DNA of 64,000 nt, taken from DATMXT01 sp963662765 (lineage in GTDB: Bacteria; Bacillota; Clostridia; Oscillospirales; Feifaniaceae). How positions within the stretch are numbered: the stretch's first letter is position 1; each line of letters begins with the position of its first letter. Shown here piece by piece: positions 60,022-64,000 of the stretch. The notes beneath the pieces are model-generated. The model did not search any database and was not told the DNA's origin. It saw only the letters and a list, made by a program, of their open reading frames with translations. The stretch is taken from contig CAXXUP010000006.1 of assembly GCA_963662765.2 (NCBI GenBank), positions 1-64,000 on the forward strand, written 5' to 3'. Made by a program: the position numbers and the translations under genes.

Positions 60022-61143
60022 TTGAAGCAAGCACGGGTTAAACCTCGCTCTCTCAGAAAACCGTTTGTGGCGCTCGCCGCAGCCTTCCTGCTGGCGGCAA
60101 TCCCGCCGGCCGGCGCAACTGCCGTCTCGGCGGGTGCAAATTTTGCCGGCCGCGAAGTTATCCTTGGTGGCAATGCGTTCGGCGTAAAAATCTATGCCAG
60201 CGGTGTCATGGTCGTCGGCCTCTCGGATATTGAAACCGACACGGGCACCTGCAGTCCGGCGTATGAGGCCGGTATCCGTGTAAAGGATGTCATTACGGCG
60301 GCCTGCGGAGAAGAGATCACTACCGTCGAGCAGCTCTCAGCGATCTTGGGCGGCAGCGGCGGACAAGCCGTGACACTGACCGTCCTGCGCAGAGAGGACA
60401 GCTTTGAGGCCGTTGTCCGGCCGGTGAAGCCCACAGCACAAGAGGGCTATATGGCCGGCATGTGGGTGCGCGACTCCACAGCCGGAATCGGGACGCTGAC
60501 ATTCTTCGACCCCCAAACCGGAACTTTTGGTGGACTCGGTCACGCAATTTGTGATGTTGACACCGGCGAGATTGTCCCCATTGATAAGGGAACGGTCGTC
60601 GGCGCCAACATTATCGACATCCGCAAGGGACAAAAGGGTGCGGCTGGAGAGCTGGTCGGAGTTTTCGATGATTCGATCAGCATCGGAACGCTGTTCTCAA
60701 ATGGAAAAACGGGCATTTTCGGACAGATCTGCGATGCCTATGAGCCAAGCGGCCCCCTCATCCCGGTTGCGCTGCGGGGCGAAGTCAAGACCGGCCCTGC
60801 CCACATCGTCTGTACCGCTTCGGGCTCTGTGCAGTGGTATGAAATAGAAATCACTAAGATCATGCCGGGAGCGGTCGACGGCAAGAGCATGTGCATCTCA
60901 GTGACCGACCCGCAATTGATTGAGCTAACGGGTGGCATTGTTCAGGGGATGAGCGGAAGTCCCATTGTCCAAAACGGAAAACTTGTGGGCGCGGTCACAC
61001 ACGTCATGCTGAGCGATCCTACAAAGGGATACGGCATTTTCGTCGAGTCCATGCTCGAGACAGCGGAGGGGCAATGCCCCTCCGCTCTTCTTTTTTCAAT
61101 CCATAAATCCTGCGATGGTCAGCGTAAAATACTTGACATGTAA
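60022..61143 (+). CDS. spoIVB: SpoIVB serine peptidase (S55)
   Basis: 373 residues: N-terminal signal/membrane segment (about 14-36), PDZ domain (about 50-130), S55 domain with His-174 in GLGHAICD and the Ser box QGMSGSPIVQ (Ser-311/Ser-313). Made in the forespore, it triggers pro-sigma-K processing or related late signalling. The fold should end near residue 350 (GYGIFVESML). The last 25 or so codons run through a strong terminator (61062-61096) and the -35 box of spo0A; TAA lies in that promoter's spacer. TTG start. Followed by spo0A, the classic order. Confidence 0.94.
   Translation: MKQARVKPRSLRKPFVALAAAFLLAAIPPAGATAVSAGANFAGREVILGGNAFGVKIYASGVMVVGLSDIETDTGTCSPAYEAGIRVKDVITAACGEEITTVEQLSAILGGSGGQAVTLTVLRREDSFEAVVRPVKPTAQEGYMAGMWVRDSTAGIGTLTFFDPQTGTFGGLGHAICDVDTGEIVPIDKGTVVGANIIDIRKGQKGAAGELVGVFDDSISIGTLFSNGKTGIFGQICDAYEPSGPLIPVALRGEVKTGPAHIVCTASGSVQWYEIEITKIMPGAVDGKSMCISVTDPQLIELTGGIVQGMSGSPIVQNGKLVGAVTHVMLSDPTKGYGIFVESMLETAEGQCPSALLFSIHKSCDGQRKILDM
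61062..61096 (+). terminator. Strong terminator inside the spoIVB reading frame
   Basis: AGCGGAGGGGC / GCCCCTCCGCT, loop AAT, then CTTCTTTTTT. It overlaps codons before the annotated stop of spoIVB. Confidence 0.88.
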
Positions 61144-61161
61144 TTTTTTGGTAATTATAAT
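61133..61161 (+). promoter_or_regulatory. Consensus spo0A promoter
   Basis: TTGACA (61133-61138), 17-base spacer, TATAAT (61156-61161). The leader to GTG 61372 is about 205 bases and contains a second possible promoter TTGCAA-17-TAAATT (61267-61295). No stable hairpin or clear 0A box was recognised in 61162-61371. Confidence 0.82.
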
Positions 61162-61371
61162 AGAGTGCGACATCGCATTTTATAATTATAACGTTCATTT
61201 TCGGGAGTTTGGGCAGCTGAGTGTTTCGGTCGCTCTATAATAATTGGAAAAAATTAGGAAATACTCTTGCAATTTGCCGTCATATATGGTAAATTAAGGA
61301 AAAATAAACACAAGATACTGTGCTTGGGGTAAGCAATCAAGGAAAGCTGTAAATTTAAAGGAGGATTTGTC

Positions 61372-62157
61372 GTGGGTAAAAGGATTTCCGTGATTGTTGC
61401 AGACGACTCTGTTGATTTTGCCATGTCGGTCAGACACATGCTCGAGGGAGAGGGGTTCGACGTCCCGGCCACCACCTGTTCAGGGGAGGATACAATCGAC
61501 GCCGTCTGCCAGCACAGGCCGGATATTCTGGTTTTAGACCTGTGTATTCCGCGTATCGAAGGATTCGACGTGATCGAGACCATTCGGTCGAGGGAGCTGA
61601 ACCCGCAGCCGGTCATCATCGTTTACACAGGGCTTGTCAACGAGCTCTTAATCCGCAAGGCGCGCGAGTGCGGCGCATCTTATATCGTCAACAAGGACAA
61701 CGATCCGGCCGTGCTCATCGACTGCATTCGCCGATTTGCATCCGAGCCGCCGGCCCCCACCGGAGCGGATATGGGCTCAATATTTGAACTCGAGCGCCAG
61801 ATCACAGATATCATCCACGACGTCGGTGTCCCCGCCCACATCAAGGGCTACCAGTACCTGAGAGAGGCCATAAAAATCTGTGTGCTCGACGTCAAGGTGC
61901 TGGATTCTGTGACAAAGAAGCTCTACCCGATGGTGGCGCGGCAGTATGCCACAACGGCATCCAGAGTCGAGCGGGCCATCCGGCACGCCGTCGAAGTTGC
62001 CTGGGACAGGGGCAACGTCGATACCCTGACGGGTTATTTCGGATATACCATCAACAACAGCAAAGGCAAGCCGACCAACAGCGAATTCATCGCCATGATC
62101 TCGGATCGGCTCATCATGGAACGCAAGCGTGTAAGCCGGGATTTGACAAGAGTATAA
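61372..62157 (+). CDS. spo0A: Sporulation master regulator Spo0A
   Basis: 261 residues. Receiver domain with Asp-11/Asp-12 and phospho-acceptor Asp-56 in ILVLDLCIPRIEGFDV; linker; Spo0A DNA-binding domain with SRVERAIRHAVEVAW and NSEFIAMISDRL, which form the recognition helices. When phosphorylated it starts sporulation and represses or activates stationary-phase genes through 0A boxes. The start is GTG 61372 after AAGGAGG. No phosphorelay kinase is nearby, consistent with orphan kinases in Clostridia. Confidence 0.97.
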   Translation: MGKRISVIVADDSVDFAMSVRHMLEGEGFDVPATTCSGEDTIDAVCQHRPDILVLDLCIPRIEGFDVIETIRSRELNPQPVIIVYTGLVNELLIRKARECGASYIVNKDNDPAVLIDCIRRFASEPPAPTGADMGSIFELERQITDIIHDVGVPAHIKGYQYLREAIKICVLDVKVLDSVTKKLYPMVARQYATTASRVERAIRHAVEVAWDRGNVDTLTGYFGYTINNSKGKPTNSEFIAMISDRLIMERKRVSRDLTRV

Positions 62158-62203
62158 CTTGGGGTATTCGATTACAATCAATAAATCAGCCTAATTTATG
62201 GCC

Positions 62204-62232
62204 TTGCAAAACCTGACGCTTTGTGCTATACT
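62204..62232 (+). promoter_or_regulatory. carD promoter
   Basis: TTGCAA (62204-62209), 17-base spacer, TATACT (62227-62232). Confidence 0.72.
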
Positions 62233-62262
62233 ATATGTAGAAACGCGAAGGGAGGGTGATGC

Positions 62263-62742
62263 ATGTTCGACGTGGGCGACAAAGTGCTGTATCCCATGCA
62301 CGGTGCGGGGGTTATTGAGAGCATTGAAGAAAAAGAAGTGCTGGGGGAAACAAGTTCGTATTACGCCATGACGCTTGCCTTCGGCTGTATGTCGGTGCTG
62401 ATCCCAGTCGACACCAGGGTCGACATTGGGCTTCGTTCCGTGGTGCCCCCGGGTCGTGCTCATGAGGTTCTGGACAATTTCGGAAAGAGCACCATGGATG
62501 AAAACGCCAGCTGGAACAAGCGTTACCGTGAAAATATGGACCGCATTCGCGGTGGAGATATCGATGCGGTTTCGGACGTCGTGTACACCCTCATGAAGCG
62601 AGATCACGAAAAAGGGCTTTCTACCGGCGAACGCAAGATGCTCATCTCGGCAAAACAGATTCTGGTCAGTGAGATCAGCTTATCGGTTGGCTGCCCCTGC
62701 GAAGAGATCGAGACGGCGATTGCACAGGTATTTCACGAATGA
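62263..62742 (+). CDS. CarD/CdnL-family RNA polymerase-binding regulator
   Basis: 159 residues: N-terminal Tudor-like RNA-polymerase-interaction domain (FDVGDKVLYPMHGAGVIESIEE) and a helical C-domain (about 75-159) with KGLSTGERKMLISAKQIL. Members bind the RNA polymerase beta subunit and stabilise open complexes at rRNA and other promoters. ATG 62263 follows GGGAGGG. It stands just before ispD, separated by a short attenuator-like hairpin. Confidence 0.94.
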   Translation: MFDVGDKVLYPMHGAGVIESIEEKEVLGETSSYYAMTLAFGCMSVLIPVDTRVDIGLRSVVPPGRAHEVLDNFGKSTMDENASWNKRYRENMDRIRGGDIDAVSDVVYTLMKRDHEKGLSTGERKMLISAKQILVSEISLSVGCPCEEIETAIAQVFHE

Positions 62743-62745
62743 GAG

Positions 62746-62768
62746 GGGGCCTTTGCGGCCCCTTCTTT
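62746..62768 (+). terminator. Short hairpin between carD and ispD
   Basis: GGGGCC / GGCCCC with loop TTTGC, then TTCTTT; likely partial terminator. Confidence 0.5.
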
Positions 62769-62785
62769 ACGCTGGAGGTTCGCCT

Positions 62786-63496
62786 ATGTTTAAATGGTTT
62801 AACAAGAAGACAGAAGAGCGCTGCGCCGCCGTCATTGCGGCAGGCGGATGCGGCGCCCGTATGGGCGGGGGCGGCAAACAGCTCATTCCCATCGGCGGCG
62901 TCCCCATGATTGCGAGGACCCTTCTGGCATTTGAGCAGGCTGCCGGGATCGCGGCCGTGGTGGTGGCGGCCCGTGAAGAAGAAATTCCCGAAATCGCCCG
63001 CATTGTTGAAAACTATCGGTTATCAAAGGTGATCGCGGTCGTGCGGGGCGGAGAAAACCGCATTCAGTCTGTGGCGGCGGGTCTTGCCTCCGTTCCAAAG
63101 GAATACGGGCTTGTAGCCGTACACGACGGGGCTCGACCCCTTGTGTCGCCGGAGCTTATCGACCGGGTGGTAGAGACCGCCGCCCTCTCGGGTGCTGCCG
63201 CAGCTGCCATCAGCCCCATCGACACCATTCGCTGCAAAAACGGGACAAGGGTAGGCGACGACCTCGACCGAGACACGCTTGTCATGATGCAGACGCCGCA
63301 GGCCTTCTTGCGGGAGGAGTACGACGTCGCCATCGCCTACGCCCTGACGAAGGACCAGAAATTCACTGACGACGTGGCGATCTACCGCACGCTGAAAAGC
63401 GAAGTGACACTGGTCGAGGGCGAGCGGACTAACATAAAAATCACCACGCCGCAGGACATTCTCATCGCAGAACTATTTTTGGAGGAGCTTATCTGA
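62786..63496 (+). CDS. ispD: 2-C-methyl-D-erythritol 4-phosphate cytidylyltransferase IspD
   Basis: 236 residues from ATG 62786, seven bases after GGAGG; a longer open frame overlaps carD and is rejected. The CTP-binding glycine-rich loop is modified but clear (AAGGCGARMGGGGKQLIPIGG), followed by VAVHDGARPLVSPEL and TPQAF. It forms CDP-methylerythritol in the MEP isoprenoid pathway. About 15 residues precede the first strand, including KWFNKK. ispF follows. Confidence 0.95.
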   Translation: MFKWFNKKTEERCAAVIAAGGCGARMGGGGKQLIPIGGVPMIARTLLAFEQAAGIAAVVVAAREEEIPEIARIVENYRLSKVIAVVRGGENRIQSVAAGLASVPKEYGLVAVHDGARPLVSPELIDRVVETAALSGAAAAAISPIDTIRCKNGTRVGDDLDRDTLVMMQTPQAFLREEYDVAIAYALTKDQKFTDDVAIYRTLKSEVTLVEGERTNIKITTPQDILIAELFLEELI

Positions 63497-63530
63497 AGAT
63501 GCTCCTTAGACTGGATAAAACAGTACGGCC

Positions 63531-63589
63531 GGCCGCCTGCCGTTAAGGGCGGCCGCCTACGCATCCCCTCCGTGTGGATGCGCAGGCGG
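63531..63589 (+). promoter_or_regulatory. Two adjoining hairpins in front of ispF
   Basis: Stem one GGCCGCC / GGCGGCC (63531-63537 / 63548-63554). Stem two 14-base arms 63553-63566 / 63576-63589 with one A-C mismatch. They share bases 63553-63554, and stem two ends in the G-run of the ispF ribosome site. Confidence 0.5.
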
Positions 63590-63602
63590 GGGGAGCTGTA
63601 GG

Positions 63603-64000
63603 ATGACGGACTTTCGCGTCGGGCACGGGTATGACGCCCACCGGTTTACAAGTGAACGCAGACTCATTTTGTGTGGGGTTTCAATTGGGGATTCGGCCGG
63701 TCTTGCCGGCCATTCCGACGCCGACGTGGCAGCCCATGCCGTCATGGATGCGCTGCTCGGTGCGGCGGGCATGGGGGACATCGGCCGCCATTTTCCCGAC
63801 ACCGACGACGCCTATAAGGGCATTTCAAGTATGCTGCTGCTAAAGCGCACAGCCGGATTTCTGCGGGAAGCCGGCTGGTCGGTTTCGAACATCGATGTCA
63901 CAATCATTGCCCAGGTCCCGCGGCTCGCCCCCCACATCACGGCCATGCGCACAGCCGTCGCGACCGCCGTAGGCATTCCGGCGGACCGGGTGAATGTTAA
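63603..64000 (+). CDS. ispF: 2-C-methyl-D-erythritol 2,4-cyclodiphosphate synthase IspF (3' end beyond window)
   Basis: 132 codons are visible from ATG 63603 (site GGGGGAG, seven bases upstream) and the frame is still open at base 64000; the family has about 157 residues. Zinc ligands Asp and His in GHGYDAHRF and the block AGHSDADVAAHAVMDALLGAAGMGDIGRHFPDTD are complete. It cyclises CDP-methylerythritol 2-phosphate with loss of CMP. It follows ispD by 106 bases that hold two GC-rich hairpins. Confidence 0.95.
   Translation, partial: MTDFRVGHGYDAHRFTSERRLILCGVSIGDSAGLAGHSDADVAAHAVMDALLGAAGMGDIGRHFPDTDDAYKGISSMLLLKRTAGFLREAGWSVSNIDVTIIAQVPRLAPHITAMRTAVATAVGIPADRVNV

Noticed and set aside
61139..61155. 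Possible second WalR box TGTAAT-N5-GGTAAT in the spo0A promoter
   Set aside because: One mismatch in the second half, and it falls in the promoter spacer; too weak to claim.
1..64000. tRNA, rRNA, CRISPR arrays, insertion sequences or prophage genes
   Set aside because: No T-arm-like GGTTCGAATCC patterns, regular spacer-repeat arrays, transposase motifs or terminal inverted repeats were recognised in the reading.

Overview
The window reads as a chromosomal core region of an anaerobic, endospore-forming member of the Clostridia (Firmicutes). GC is high for the phylum, visibly well above 50 %. Evidence for the placement: Spo0A, SpoIVB, SpoIID and SpoIIQ; a WalRK operon; SepF/YlmG/DivIVA; HprK-MurB-RapZ-WhiA; an A-type flavodiiron protein; and the gene strings miaB-ricA-mutS-mutL-miaA-hfq, serC-serA-DUF1015 and DUF512-der-plsY. 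TTG and GTG starts are frequent and many neighbours overlap by 1, 4 or 11-14 bases, so the operons are tight. An Oscillospirales-like lineage is plausible, but the sequence alone does not prove it.

Layout. 1-3706 (-): type IV pilus-like operon (pilC, four small pilin-like or unknown membrane proteins, pilT cut by the window edge). 3889-5832 (-): acetyltransferase and an MtnA/eIF2B-like isomerase, divergent from 6005-13342 (+): walR-walK-walH-walI-murA-walJ-rlmH. 13615-18053 (+): a LysM-G5-M23 wall peptidase whose promoter carries a full match to the WalR box, then a DJ-1/PfpI protein and a GH26-like lipoprotein. 18165-26968 (+): miaB, ricA-like, mutS, mutL, miaA, hfq and a HlyD-like gene. 27019-33604 (+): yggS, sepF, yggT, divIVA, ileS, lspA, rluD. 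33530-34333 (+): promoter, TPP riboswitch and thiT. 34420-38887 (-): alaX-like, typA, uraA. 39082-40838 (+): spoIID and spoIIQ. 40886-45130 (-): plsY, der, DUF512 radical SAM, rpmF, yceD. 45490-50261 (+): serC, serA, DUF1015, flavodiiron protein. 50334-58545 (-): pfkA, dnaE, whiA, rapZ, murB, hprK. 58688-64000 (+): rpmB, an EamA transporter, spoIVB, spo0A, carD, ispD and a truncated ispF.

How the parts connect. Cell-envelope control dominates the first third: WalRK with its modulators, MurA, and a probable WalR-controlled M23 peptidase. Division and septum positioning (SepF, YlmG, DivIVA) and a sporulation axis (Spo0A, SpoIID, SpoIIQ, SpoIVB) follow. The most unusual sequence features are regulatory. 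The walR promoter abuts a divergent promoter. The rluD frame stops inside a TPP aptamer. The spoIVB frame runs through a strong terminator into the spo0A promoter. Several hairpins overlap ribosome binding sites. I saw no tRNA, rRNA, CRISPR, insertion sequence or prophage. I did not find a clearly unprecedented multi-gene system; the pilus-like operon and the GH26-like lipoprotein pair are the best candidates for undescribed function.
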